Of a stretch of 64,000 nucleotides of DNA, positions 1 through 11,559 are shown one piece after another (within the stretch, counting starts at the first letter, position 1; the number at the start of each line of letters is the position of its first letter). The notes below the pieces were generated by a model. That model ran no database searches. It was not told the DNA's origin and worked only from the letters and a program-made list of their open reading frames with translations. A program made the translations under genes and the position numbers. The DNA comes from Symsagittifera roscoffensis (Eukaryota > Xenacoelomorpha > Acoela > Convolutidae): positions 24,006,013-24,070,012 of the forward strand of contig NC_087071.1 in the NCBI RefSeq assembly GCF_963678635.1, read 5' to 3'.

Positions 1-720
1 GTTGAGTCCAACAATTTTGTAGTCGTCTGCAGGACACCAAACCTTGCGGACATGAAACAAGACAGTAGATCACTTATGGAGACTAGCAAGAAAAGCGGCC
101 CGAGTATAGAGCCCTGGGGAACGCCGCTGAAGACTTCTAGTTCTCCGCAAATTGATTCATTCAGCCTCATTGTTTGCTTCCGGTTCGAGAGGTAGCTGTG
201 TATCAGAGATAAACAATTTTGTCCGATTCCAGAAGTCGATAATTTCTCCTTGAGGATTCCGTAAGAGAATTTGTCAAATACCTTCTGAAATCCCAAGTAG
301 AATGTGTCCAGGTAGTTGCAATTTGGCATATCTAGGCGGCTAAATACCTTGTGTAGATACTCTATGACGTTTGTTATCGTCGATCGATTAGGTCTCAAAC
401 CGTGTTGGTCTGGTGTTAGGGTTGGGTAGACAATTGGGGCCAGTTTCTCAAATATTAGTTTCTCCAGCTATTTTGTTGCTTCTGAGAGCAGGCTGATTGG
501 CCTGTAATTTGATAGGTCCTGTTTATCCCCGTCTTTGAAAAATGGCGCAAATTGCCCGATCTTCCATTTTGTTGGAAATATCGCTTTATTTGCAATCCAT
601 TGAACAGTAAGTGAAGTGATTTTGGTAGTGACTTTGAGAGGTTTTTCAGAAGAGCTTTAGCAAGTTTGTCTGGTTCATTGGCCTTGTTTACGTCCAGCTC
701 GTTTGGGGCCTCTTCTAGTA
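1..720 (-). pseudogene. Non-LTR reverse transcriptase domain, broken
   Basis: The minus strand encodes fingers and palm of a LINE reverse transcriptase. Visible motifs in order are KWKIGQFAPFFKDGD and NYRPISLLS (about 570-480), DQHGLRPNRST (about 410-380), a motif A region reading FYLGFQKVFDK where the usual catalytic Asp is Gly (about 300-260), and GVPQGSILGPL for motif B (about 135-105). Motif C is present as ADDYKIVG (about 35-10) but in another frame. A stop follows the NYRPISLL block. These motifs are standard for the CR1/Jockey group. The altered motif A and the frame breaks make it a pseudogene. Confidence 0.88.
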
Positions 721-1108
721 CATCGATAGATAGACAAATGAGACTTTGGCATGGATTGGCAAATGGTCGGAACTGAATAGACTTCTCAGACGATTGTCAA
801 ATTTTACGCTAGTGACAAAATGCGGTTTGTTACTAAGGAGAACGTCTAATGATTTTTCATCAGGGGCTTTTGGAAGTTTGACTAACAGAGTTTATCGAGG
901 ATTGACTGCCAATCTAGAGAAGTTGAAGTCGTTGACGACCAGTGTGGACAGTTAAAATTTATGTCTCCACTTATATACTAACAAATAGAACTTTGTTCAA
1001 ATCGCTTACGCCTCAGGAATTTTATCAGTTCGACTAGATCTGAGATATCCAATGTGTAGGTACTGTTTGAAGAAGCGCTGTAGATGGAGCATATTATAAT
1101 CGGCTTAT

Positions 1109-1430
1109 TCAAGGTATGCGGATGATAACACAGTCTTGAAACGCGGAATTGATTTGGCTACTTGGATTGATTCGGTTTACTGCTATAAGTAAGCCACCAT
1201 GTTTTATCAAGCCTTTATCACTCGGTCTGTCATTTCGATGAATAACCCAGTTTGTCAGAAAAAATGCAGCGTTACCGATGCTTTCTGCCAAGAGTTAGCC
1301 AGATATTTTCATTTAGCCAGATGAGTTGATAAGGGTTTTTTCTTGGTTAGCATTGGAGAAGGTTTTCCGCCGTTGACACTCAAGCATACTTCTGACATTG
1401 TAAACTAGGATATTTATCGTCGCTGCTAGT
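1109..1430 (-). pseudogene. APE-type endonuclease fragment of the same LINE
   Basis: On the minus strand about 1425-1390 reads ILVYNVRSML, the usual start of a LINE apurinic-type endonuclease. 1291-1109 reads a piece containing WVIHRNDRPSDKG and GGLLIAVN, the family's block that normally follows the catalytic ETWL motif. The ETWL position is degraded (NIWLT-like) and frames change between the blocks. Only the N-terminal half of the domain can be seen. Confidence 0.7.
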
Positions 1431-1770
1431 CAATTGGGTCCTTCCGATTTGGGGAGTTTCTCTTTTAATCAATTTCCACCTTTCCGAATGTACAGAGTTG
1501 TATCGCGGACTCTCAGGTCCTTTCTGTCTGCAGATTCGTCGATGATGAGTTGCCTTCTTCTGACGAGGGCAAGGTTTTGTAGATCAGCTTCTTCCTTCGT
1601 CAGTTGTCGGCTAAGGAAAATTGGTTGAGGGGAGAAAATTGGTTGGGGGAGGTAAATTGGTTGAGGTGTATGACATCGCCAATTAAGGTATAGACATTTA
1701 TATGGGTCAACACTTTTGAACTTCGTCGAGATCGTGTTCTTTGCACAATCTTGCTTACTTCTCCGTTGAT

Positions 1771-2241
1771 TCAGGGATGCCTGGTAGGCGATTGTCTTCG
1801 AGTTCCTTGCGGCGGTTCTTGGCGACTGGAAATCAAGCTAGCTTGGGTTGGATGATCTGAATCAAGTTGTTTTGTGGTTAGCAGCGTTTTGATTTTGATC
1901 ACTGTTTTCTTGAGGTAAAACATTTCGTTTTCCAGGGTTTTCATTTGAGTTTCTCGAAATTCTTTTGAGGTTGTAGTTTTTTGGGCAGCTTTGATCCATT
2001 TATCTTGATGGTTTTTTTTGACGCATTTTTTGCGTATCAATAGAGCATTTTTTCCTTGGGCTGGTACTCCATTGACAGCGGCTTCACTTAGACCAGTGCA
2101 GTCTTCGTTCAGATACATTCGACAACCACTGCAAAAGCAGTCAAAAGAGCTTTCATTTTTCAAGATTTTCTCGCAGCATGTACTGCAAGAATCAGAGAAT
2201 GACTTGACCCGATTACGGGTGTTATGTTTAGACATCTTCAA
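1771..2241 (-). pseudogene. LINE ORF1 piece: PHD-like finger plus coiled coil
   Basis: A 156-codon open frame. Its first 60 residues have the spacing of a PHD-like finger (CSTC, then CFCSGC, then YLNEDC). It then becomes rich in Lys, Glu and Leu (about residues 75-125), as in a coiled coil. This is the layout of ORF1 in many CR1/L2 elements, where the protein binds RNA. It lies directly upstream of the endonuclease and RT pieces on the same strand. It may have lost its C-terminal RNA-binding part. Confidence 0.6.
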
Positions 2242-2585
2242 AGGGGCTCAGAGCCAGAGAACGATGCGCACGCCTGTTGATTTCTTTAGGTTTAGGACTC
2301 AGATTTGCGTACTGTTTAAAATTTTCGTCGTTTAGCTTCGCGCTTTTCGCCAGCCGTTCGACTCTTCGTGCCACGTGTTTTAAAGATTCTATTTCAGTCG
2401 GGAAAATAGTGCAGCACAGTAGCTAGAGTCCTCAACTCTATGTCAGCAGCCTGCTGCAGTTTTCGGTATTCGGCAATTAACGATTCGTCAAATCTTTCGG
2501 AAGCACTGAAAATGTGCTTGATCACGTCGATGACTTAACATTCTATTGAATTTAGATTGACGAATAAATAAGGAGCAGGTTTGCG

Positions 2586-3125
2586 TTGACAGGTAACGAC
2601 GCAAAAGAGGTTTGGAATGAAAATTACAGGCGTTACTATTCAGGAACAAGTGATTCGATTGTTATGAAGATAGAAAAATATATCAATAGGGAACTTTTGG
2701 CTATGAGGAAAAAAGACGAATTGAGTGAGAATCTCTACACAAGGATGAGGTCTACTGGGGGGTCAGCCCGCCTGGCTTTTTGGGTTGGCGAAGGTGCATA
2801 AATAGAATACCCCATTGAGACCGGTCCTCTCCTTGCCTGGTAGCTCTTATTTTGACCTGAACAAGGTTCTCTAAAATTCTTTGAGAAAACTGAGGGCGCA
2901 AACATCGAAACCAACTCACTGGAGGTGAGAGAAACCTTACAGAGCTTTAGTCTTGAGTCCAACGAAAATTTGATATCTCTAGATATGAAGAGTTTGTATA
3001 AAAATGTTCCACTCAAAGAAGCATGAGACATAGCTCTGAGAAAGCTTTATGAGCAAGATGAACCACCATCATTTGCTAGGAAAACCATGAGGAGACTGTG
3101 GAACATGGTAGTTAGAAGTCTATTT
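2586..3125 (+). pseudogene. Penelope-like element reverse transcriptase fragment
   Basis: Two consecutive frames together show a Penelope-like RT. 2680-2790 reads RKKDELSENLYTRMRSTGG, the conserved stretch ahead of the family's pathway through the fingers. 2960-3125 reads ENLISLDMKSLYKNVPLKEA, which contains Penelope motif A (the D of LDMKSLY), then KLYEQDEPPSFARKTM. A stop and at least one frameshift break it. The same block occurs on the minus strand at 49505-49805, so one family is present twice. Motifs B and C are not found here. Confidence 0.82.
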
Positions 3126-3900
3126 CAAGTGCAATGAAACCTTTGGCCCCCTATCGATCTTTCTTTTCCTCCATCTGCTTTTTGCGGCGGCTGGAGGGCC
3201 TTTACATCCCTCCTGTTACCCTGGGAGACCGGCTACGTTGCAACCCGCCTTGTACAGGCAAACTACGGCGGAACTTACCTGTTGAAAATTATTTGGGTTC
3301 GTTCAGCGGGGGGGGGGGGGCTCAGGGAACAGCCCTATGGAGGGGCAAAGTGAGCAAGTTTGGCGCGAGCTCGACTCCACCCCCTCCCTACCGCTCCCAA
3401 CACGGGTTGCGTATTATTGGGGCATTTAAATTCATCCTCTCATCGGCGTGGGGGGTATTTCATTTTCTTCATAGTCTTAGTCAATCTACTACTCTGCTTT
3501 AAAACAGAGAATCTACTACTCTGCTTTAAAACAGAGAATCCCCCGGCAATACAGATAGCGAACGCCGCTTGCTTACTCGGAACATTAAATTGCAAAATAA
3601 AGTTGGAGGATTTTATTTTTATTTTTAACACTTGTGTATTATATTTTCTCGTGTCGAGTTTCGTGTCCTTATTGAAGAAACGTGACCCGTATCGATTTTG
3701 ATTGAAAGGACATCAGTATTTGACATCTTTTTTTATCATTATCACTTCCATATCTAGAAAATTCCAAGGATTTTGACTGGAATACGGGAGGAAGAGACTG
3801 CAGACTGTAACCTCGGCTACTATGATACTTTTGACCTTCTGATTAATTTTTCAAAAAAAAATATTTAAAAAATCTTCTACTCTCAACGTCGTTTCTTCTT
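3126..3900. other. No gene seen; G/C-rich patch and short tandem duplication
   Basis: I see no gene. About 3160-3420 is richer in G and C than its surroundings and has a run of 10 or more G near 3310. Positions 3484-3538 hold two exact copies of a 27-base unit containing CTCTGCTTTAAAACAGAG, which can pair with itself. Confidence 0.5.
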
Positions 3901-3916
3901 CATTCCGTTTTTCTGC

Positions 3917-6036
3917 ATGAAATCCGTCGCAAAGCGGAAGAATGATCAGGCGGAATCTCAGGCGCTACCAAACCTTGGAGCTCCGGCCCCTTAGGTTGGG
4001 AAACTAGCCGAAGCCCCACTGGCAGTGCCAGTAGTAGTGCTTTTAACAGTTAAGCCTCCGATGATGTCTACCCGCACCGACGCCACCAACCCTAGTACGA
4101 CTAAGTAGGTGTTGAAACGTACTGCCGAAAGCACTGAGGACAGAACAAAAACGAAGCCTCTTATCGTGACATCAAGACACAATAAGGTGCTTATTAGAAG
4201 AAGATTGTGGGAACGGAAGGTCCAGAGGGACATTCGGAATTGCACCGAACCATCACGTGCAACAAAATCAGAAAGATAACGACGATATCTACGGGAAAAA
4301 ACGGAATCAGAGGCCCTGTGCCCAGAGACTGTTAGAAAACTTTAACCATTTTATTTTAGCTGCTGTAATATGAAACTTATTAATTAGTTTTTTATGATAT
4401 GAATCAACAAATCTTGAAGGAAGGCCCTCAATGGAAGGATTTTAGTGACAAAATTTTGCATGCCTATCCCAAGAAGCAGATATAGTCTCTTCAAAACCTC
4501 ATCCTCAAAGTATCTCCTAATTGCTGACTCTCAAACAAGGAACCTGCAAGCAGGAAACCTGAATATCCTTTCGCTACCTGGTGCAAGTGCAAATCACTTT
4601 TACGACTATCTCCCCCGAAAGACCTGTCTGATACAATAATCCTCTTCATAGGTGGTAACGACCTTAACTACTATACAACGCCAACTGACACCCCTGTGCG
4701 TTTAGTAGCTGAAAAAACTATCGATCTTGGGAGCTTTCTCTGTGAACGAGCCAAGACTGTCTTTGTTCTAGCAATTCTTGAACGTGAAAAAAAAACTCGA
4801 TCGAAAGGTGTCAACGACATTCTTCAAGCCACTAGCGAGTGAAAACCGAATAAGAACGAGGCAGTCAAGTGGAAAAACAGAGGTGCTGCAAACTATCTGC
4901 CTGGAAAACGATACTCCAGCAAGAAAGACCTGTATCATTTGAACGACAACGGCCTAAAAAATCTCAAAACTTGGTAAAGAAAAAAACTTGGTACAAGAAT
5001 TACAGCAAAGAACTCAAGGATAAAGGAAATATTGAAGAAATAGACTGCCCTATCAATAACTGCCAATGTATCTGACGGGAATGGAAATTGTTATCGTGCG
5101 ATTTGTTTTTGAGGTTATCAAGTTGTAAGTGTATCCTTTTATATATCAGATTATTATTCCAAAAAGTCCCGTCAGGTTCCATCGGGAAAAGCAATTTTGA
5201 TAATTGAACTAAGTCAAAGGTCCCTTCAGGTTCCACCAACCTGCAAAAAAAAATAAAACGGATAACAGTTTCGTTTGTTGTATCTGCAAAAATTCACTCC
5301 ACCTTAGTCCAGAGTGTACCGAGTTTGATCAGAAAAACATTGATGTCCTCATCAAATTGAAGGACAATCTCTTACACATCTGAAATAACAGCAACTCGAA
5401 AAAACAAATTTTCTTGACCAACGTCGAAACCAAACACAAAATGATCAGCTAGATCAACAACTGAGAAAGTTCTAAGAAGGAACGAATGATCAATTGAAAA
5501 CTTTTCAGCAACAAATGCAAACACCGACCAAAAAAGTTAACAAAAATCCAACAAAATACTGAGCAATGTGCAACTTGAGATCACAGACGTGAAAATGACA
5601 CTAAATCATACCAACAATCGTTAGGAAAGATGAAACCCGGAAAATCCGTTGAAATACCCAAGGAAGACACTGACACGGCCGATGATAGACTTCACGCCGA
5701 TCTCAGTAAAACAGAAACTTTGCTCGAACTCCTCAGAGTGGAAGATAGAAAATTAACAAAAGCACAACGACTCGGTAAATATGAAAAAGTTAAAAGAAAC
5801 CGAGAACGTTATTGATAAACACCGAAAACCCTATTAGCCGAGACATGATTTTAAGATCAACCTATAAATTAAAAGAATACAATCAAGTGGTTTATACCAA
5901 CTTAGAGTTAAAGAGCGCCGATAAGAAAAAACAAAAAGAATGCCTCAAAACGCGTGGAGAACTTATTGATGAAAAGAACAAAAACCTAAACAAGAAAGAT
6001 ATAAGATTTAGAATTTTTTTGTGTCGGAATCAATGA
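3917..6036 (+). pseudogene. LINE ORF1 with SGNH-esterase-like domain and PHD-like finger
   Basis: From ATG 3917 the frame is Lys/Arg-rich and broken. At 4508-4600 it reads YLLIADSQTRNLQAGNLN, resembling block I (GDS) of SGNH hydrolases. At 4630-4680, in another frame, it reads TIILFIGGNDLNYY, which contains the GxND block. At about 4925-4970 it reads KDLYHLNDNGLKNL, in the place of the DxxH block. Esterase domains in ORF1 are known from some CR1 elements. About 5265-5390 encodes CCICKNSLHLSPEC, a PHD-like finger, and 5812-6036 encodes a charged segment like the C-terminal RNA-binding part of CR1 ORF1. Many stops intervene. Confidence 0.75.
4239..4375 (+). repeat. Left copy of a 135-bp direct repeat within LINE ORF1
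   Basis: This segment is about 85% identical to 9022-9157. Both contain GTGCAACAAAATCAGA and CCCAGAGACTGTTAGAAAA. Here it lies inside the 5' part of the ORF1 region. Confidence 0.8.
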
Positions 6037-6115
6037 AAACAGAAACTGGGTCTCGTTCGACGAAAGCTCCCTAGGAAAACCAAATAAAAAAAACGAAAGG
6101 AGAAATGAGATATAA

Positions 6116-8751
6116 TTGTCAACACTGACATTGCTCACATACAATATTCAAAGTATCCTAAAAATAAATCGTCGCACAAAATTTGCTGACAATTTGAATT
6201 CATTTGACTACGACATTGTATGCATAACAGAGCCCTGGCTAACATCAGACATTCCAAACAACGCACTTTTCTCACAAATTATCAGGTCTACCAAAGTGAC
6301 AGACCTTTATCGATGGACAATAAGACAAAACAAGGTAGACTCTTCATTGCAATCAATAATGAAATTCCCCATGAGCTCATCCAAATAGATCTCAATCACC
6401 AAGATTACAAAACCATTAAACTGTCAATAAAAAAAATAAAATACTGATATGCTGCGTCTATAATGCCCCGTATCCTAGCCAATATCTATGGAATGCTTCA
6501 GACTTTAAGTTACTAATTAAAAATCAACCAAAGGGCTATCCAACTTGATTGTAAAAATGCCATAATTACGTGTGACGTTAACTTTTCTCTAACAAACTGG
6601 AACTCTTTGTCTTCACAAAACTTGTACCAAACAGAGCTTCTCACCAAACTGGTTAAATATGTCTTCTGTAGTCTAGCAAATATTCAAGTGGATGATGTTT
6701 GATGTAAAAATACAGAGTCTATCAATAATTGCGGCTACGATGAAAATCTTGCATACCATATTTGTTTTAAAAACAAAAATTTTTCGAATCATAAACCAAT
6801 TAAAACCATTCTAATGTCCATATAAACAAAATTGGAATTCGAAGCACCAATGGTTAAATACGCTTTCAAAAAAGCCGACTGGGTGAAATTGAATCAAAAC
6901 ATTATTTACATGCCCTTCAATCCGTACTGCTATAGTAATCCAAGCGTATTGCTAAATCAAATATACAAATAGCTGTGGGACAAAAATGACCATTGTATAC
7001 CAAGAATTACTCAACACCGACCAAAACTACCCCCTTGGATCTCTAGCTTTACATCTAACCTGATGAAAAAAGCAAATACAGTCCGCAAAAGAGCAAACAT
7101 AAACTTATCAAACTGAAATGACTTGAAAAACAATTAACGAATTATCTGAGAACAACTTAGTTAGCTGAATTTGAGAAAACCGTTCTTGAAGGTAGAATGT
7201 TTAACAGAAAACAAAAATATATAAAATGTATACGGAAAGCTCCTAGTCTCCCCCCTACCATGAACTCTGGAAGGCTAGAAAGCAACGAAGACTGCGGTAA
7301 AGCTGAGTTACTGAACGATTACTTCAAATCAGTGTGCGGCAAAAGTAAAACAACGATTCCAACGGACACACGAGGCAGATTGAACGAGACAAAATATCTG
7401 AAAAACAATTAAGTGATCAGCCACTTAAATCCGGACAAATCAACCGGACCAGATAATATTGGAAATCTGATTCTGAAAAAATGCCATCGCACTCTTTGTA
7501 AATCCTTGAAACTGCTATTTCAAATTTTCTTAAATAAAAGGTATTATCCGACATTTTGGAAAATTAGTCAGGTTACACCAATTTTCAAAGAAGGAATAAA
7601 GCCGACGTTACTTGCTATTAACCGATAAGCCTTCTTTGTTACTGTTCTAAAGTATTTGAAAAATTAATCTTTGATGAATTTTTTTTGGACAAGAATCCAC
7701 CCTAGTCAATACGGTTTTGGGAAAAAGCGATCAGCCACACAACAGTTATTGTATTTTCTTAACAAATTATATAAATACAATGATCTCGAAACCACGAAAG
7801 TACTCAGCGTGCTATATCTCGATTTTGCAAAAGCCTTTGACACCGTCCCACATGCTAAACTACTGCTCAAACTTGAAGAGCTAGGACTCGGCTGAAGTTT
7901 CATAGCTAGAATCAACTCATACTTATCTGAGATACAACAATATGTTCAAATCAATCAGAAAAGGTCCCACAAAAATTGTCACCATCGGAGTATCCTAATG
8001 ATCTATCCTTGAAACTTTACTACTCCTCTTCTTCAACAATTATTTACCTGAAACGACAAAAGAATTACCCTGTTAAGGGTACGCAGATGACTTGAAAGCA
8101 ATAATCCGGAGCCAAGATGAAATGAACAAAGCAACAAAAGACATTGAAAAGTGGCTTTCTGAAAATAAGATGACACCAAATACAAAGAAATTTCATATTG
8201 TAAACATTAAAAGAAGACTAAAAGGCAACCTCATAGGCAGTCCTCCGGAACCAGTGGAACTCCAACGTGATCTAGGGCTCATTGTACATCAAAACCTAAA
8301 CCGGTCTGAAAATTGTCAAATACGTTCGAAAAAGGTAATTATTGCGCTCTTTCAAGTTAAAAGAAACCTTACTTTGGCCTACCACTGGAAGGTTAAGTTG
8401 ATTGCGTGTACTGGATACGTAGTACCGATAGCAACATACGCTTCTTAAACGTGGTGGCCAAGCAAGGGAAACCTCAAAGAAATTTTAAAAGTCCATCACT
8501 GTGCAACAAAATGGATATTAGGATTGAACATCAATTACCGTAACCGCCACCTTTCCCTACGAATACTAGCACTCACTCTATATGTCGAGATGCATGATCA
8601 TATTTTTCTATTGTTATTGAGAACCGGTGATTATGATTTCGAGGAAAAATTAGATTACATTGCTTCGCTAGGAAACAAAAGACAAAAAGAAAGAAGAGAA
8701 TACTGGTTGTCCAAATCAAGATTATTGAAAACCGATGACAACTTTTTCTGA
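6116..8751 (+). pseudogene. LINE ORF2: endonuclease, reverse transcriptase, C-terminal region
   Basis: 6116-6390 reads LLTYNIQSIL and DYDIVCITEPWLTSDI, the start and ExWL catalytic block of an APE-type endonuclease. 6560-6610 (CDVNFSLTNWN) and about 6780 (NHKPI) match its later blocks. RT follows: HLNPDKSTGPDNIGN (7419), FWKISQVTPIFKEG (about 7555), QYGFGKKRSATQQLL (about 7710), LYLDFAKAFDTVPH for motif A with its Asp intact (about 7818-7855), and GYADDLKAI for motif C (about 8077). 8092-8448 and 8524-8751 encode the usual C-terminal part (RDLGLIVHQNLNRSENC). Several in-frame stops, for example after 7412 and 7628, disable it. Confidence 0.88.
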
Positions 8752-8968
8752 CGAACGAAACTTCTCTTCAACTTTGTATCACGAACATACCCTAGTTTTG
8801 GCAACGAAATTATCAAAGATACCTGACAGAAAATCTATTGGAATTTCTTTACTAGACACTACTCCGAGGAAAACAAATGCACATGGATAATTATATGCAG
8901 ATGGGTGAACTGTAACATCACAAACAAGATGAAACTAAACTGATGAACTTGAATTTGGGTGCGAACCC

Positions 8969-9169
8969 TTGAGAACTGTCTTTAAATCTTTCACTACTAC
9001 TACTACTAGTACTAGAGAGGGGATCGCACCGAACCCTCCCGTGCAACAAAATCAGAGAGATAACGACGTTATCTCCGGGAGAAAACGGAATCAGGGGCCC
9101 GGTGCCCAGAGACTGTTAGAAAATTTTAACCATAATATTTTCGCTGCTGTAATGCCTCAACGCGTTTAA
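8969..9169 (+). pseudogene. ORF1 5' fragment, right copy of the 135-bp direct repeat
   Basis: A short ACT microsatellite (8994-9012) leads into a frame that includes VQQNQRDNDVISGRKRNQ and QRLLENFNHNIFAAV. The same peptide can be read, with stops, from 4239-4375. The frame here is cleaner than in the upstream copy. It is probably the start of another truncated or interrupted copy of the same LINE family, lying just past the 3' end of the first. Confidence 0.65.
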
Positions 9170-10890
9170 TTTAACCCGATTTTAATCAAGTATTTCAGAA
9201 TTTGAGCAAGTAGAGTCAGGAAAGAGTCAATCCATCTCTAATGGGTTTATTAAATGACTGTCACTAAAAACGTATAACTGAAAGCCGTGTTTTAGTAGTT
9301 ATGACGTTGTCTGGGGATACGAGACCCAGAAATTTGGTTATTTTTGCATGCAAACGAACGCTGATCAAAAGTCGCTTGGCTGATGGCCTCAAAATAGTAG
9401 TATAAAGTTAGCTCTTAAACAGACCAGAAAAACAACTGGCTAGGCCAAGACGATTAAGAACGAGCAGGATTAAGGTACCTGACGTCAGCCAGTAGTCGAT
9501 AGGGAGTTTTTGTACGCTCCGTCGCTGTGTAATGTCTGGTCAAATGTTACATAGGCTTTTTTATGTCGCTCCTAGACTATCACGATCAGCAAACCTTTCA
9601 GCGACGAACCCTCCGCTCCCGCTGCATGCCCAAGTCAGAGGCTTAACTGTCTTGTGTTGTACTAGAAGGATGGTTCGAACCCTCCGAATAGTACGATTTA
9701 GCTTTTTAACCTTGTTAAGACCGCAAATTACGGAGGTCGGAGGGTGAGGTGGGAAGTCATGAGCCCGCTTATCACAAGGCTCTGGGACCAATCAAAATTA
9801 AAAAGAAAGCGTAAAGCCAAACAAAAAACTAATTAATTAGGAAAAAGCCAAAAACAAAAACACTTTAAAAGGTAAAGTACAAAATCATTTAAAAAAACAA
9901 AAAAAGATAAAAAACAGCGAAAAGCATAAAACAACAGTTTATAGTTTATTTCCTGAAGAGATGTGGTTCGAACTTCTAATTTGAACTTCCCTTCTTGAGT
10001 GTTTTTTGGGTATTTAAGCAAATTAAAGAAATCAGAAGATCAAAAGTATCGTAGTAACCGATGTTACAGTCAGAAGTCCCTTCATCACGTATTACAGTCA
10101 AAATCCTTGAAATTTTCTAGACATGGAAGTGATAATGATGAAGAAAAGGAGATGATAAGTGTTGTTCTCCTTACAATTAAACTCGATACGTGATACGTTT
10201 CTGTTTTACTCGATGATAACGTGTAACTCGATGATAATTTTGCCGGTGACCGGAGGGTATAGTGGCAAGCTGAGAGACGTGATCCAGACGCAACAGGGGA
10301 CAAGAGAGACACTATCCACAACGATTGTTGAGTGTCGTAAGCACATTTTTAATTCGTTTGTGTACTATTTCAACAAACTTAGGTGGTGGGGGACACAATT
10401 CGATCGGTTCGATTGTACCCTCTATCGATTGCAAAATTCCCAGTTTAAGGATCTTAATTTGTGTACTTTGGTGTAAAGGAGCGTTTAGTAATATTGATTA
10501 ACGACTGCTAGTTGGTTACAACCCATGTTATACATTATTGATCTTCCGTTTCAGACACAAAAACACCCTAACTCTGTCGAAAAGAGCCAATTCTCGACCA
10601 AACTGTTAAGCCTTAATTTTTTGGATATCCGAATTCTTCCGAACGGGAGAAATTTTCTGCGCGGTGAGCTACTACGTAAAAAAACCCTAACAAAAGAAAT
10701 CGCGTCGAAAAAACTCAGTAGAAAATGGCAAAAAAAAATTTTGGATCAAATTTTTTTGTACATTTTTGAGTTTCATCAATGTGTTTTGAGGATCAAAACT
10801 TCGTAATTTTAGTGGTAAAGCATTTGAAAAAAGTTCGAACTACGAGCTTGCTAGCATAACAAGCTCAGTTACAGGAACAATTTTGAAATA
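9170..10890. other. No gene recognised
   Basis: Several 60-105 codon frames exist on both strands (for example 10159-10476 and 10525-10806, +) but show no domain, splice context or family resemblance. GGTTCGAACCC at 9676-9686 resembles a Pol III B box without a convincing tRNA fold around it. Confidence 0.4.
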
Positions 10891-10894
10891 AACC

Positions 10895-10972
10895 TCCGTG
10901 TAGCTCCGTGGATGAAGATAGAGTCTTAAACATCGGAAAATAAAGTAATCGTAGGGTCCAATTCCCGTAGTT
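10895..10972 (+). tRNA. tRNA-Leu(UAA)-like pseudogene or SINE head
   Basis: TAGCTCCGTGG at about 10902 fits a Pol III A box and GGTCCAATTCC at about 10959 fits a B box with two changes. Between them lies a seven-base loop CTTAAAC that would present anticodon TAA. Stems pair poorly and no matched acceptor stem is seen, so it is at best a tRNA-derived relic. Confidence 0.25.
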
Positions 10973-11559
10973 TTTGGCCAAATTTTTGCTTTTAAACTCT
11001 TTTTGGGAGTCAGTTTAGCCCCTTATTAAGCCTCTTCAATGAACTTTGAGACCCCTCCGGAGTAATTTTAAGTGCGTTAGGTACCCTACGAAAAACCCTC
11101 ACAAGTAGGTTAAGCGTTTCAAGTACCCTCCGAAGTAATCCTGCGAAGTGACTTAAGTCCCTTAACAACCCTTCTTAACGAAAATCAAGGGGACCCTCCG
11201 AGGTAACTAAGATACATCAAATACACCTTTAGAATTGAAATAGAAGGTTAACTGCCTTCGGATTGTATGTATCAGGTGTAAATGTACCACTCGGCTCGGA
11301 GATTAGGATTCTAGATCAACTTTTAGTTCTAGATTGGGTTCATCAAAAGTACTCAAACAGTTTTTTCGATTGTTATTTTGGTTGTGTTGTTGCCGTGAGC
11401 TACTTAATAGGAAAACTCGGGCGAACCGGAAACACATAGAAGAAGTCCTCCGTTAGTGTATTAGGTTAGACACACTCACTTGAGATGAGAAAAATTGTTC
11501 CCTATTCTCGTGCACTTGGAACTGTCCGAGTGTGGGAGAGCTTTTGCTTGGATTAGATC

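Larger units (their letters stand above)
1..2241 (-). mobile_element. Decayed CR1-like non-LTR retrotransposon, cut by the window edge
   Basis: Read on the minus strand, three retrotransposon parts occur in the expected order: an ORF1 piece with a zinc finger (2241-1771), an endonuclease piece (about 1430-1109) and a reverse transcriptase (720 to 1). The order ORF1, endonuclease, RT is that of CR1/L2/Jockey-type elements. Every part carries stops or frameshifts, so the copy is inactive. The rest of the RT and the 3' end lie left of the window. Confidence 0.85.
3917..8760 (+). mobile_element. Near full-length but broken CR1-like retrotransposon
   Basis: This stretch reads, in order, an ORF1 with esterase-like, PHD-like and coiled-coil/RNA-binding parts, then an ORF2 with endonuclease, RT and C-terminal regions. 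That is the full domain order of an esterase-bearing CR1-group LINE. Stops and frameshifts occur every few hundred bases, so it is inactive. The 5' end is placed at the first ATG with ORF1-like sequence. The 3' end is not marked by a poly-A tail or a clear target duplication and is set at the end of the last RT-like frame. Confidence 0.85.

Noticed and set aside
2018-2335. 105-codon plus-strand frame
   Set aside because: Shadow of the minus-strand LINE ORF1 zinc-finger frame.
3134-3502. 122-codon frame in a G/C-rich patch
   Set aside because: Overlaps low-complexity G and C runs, with no family resemblance or splice context.
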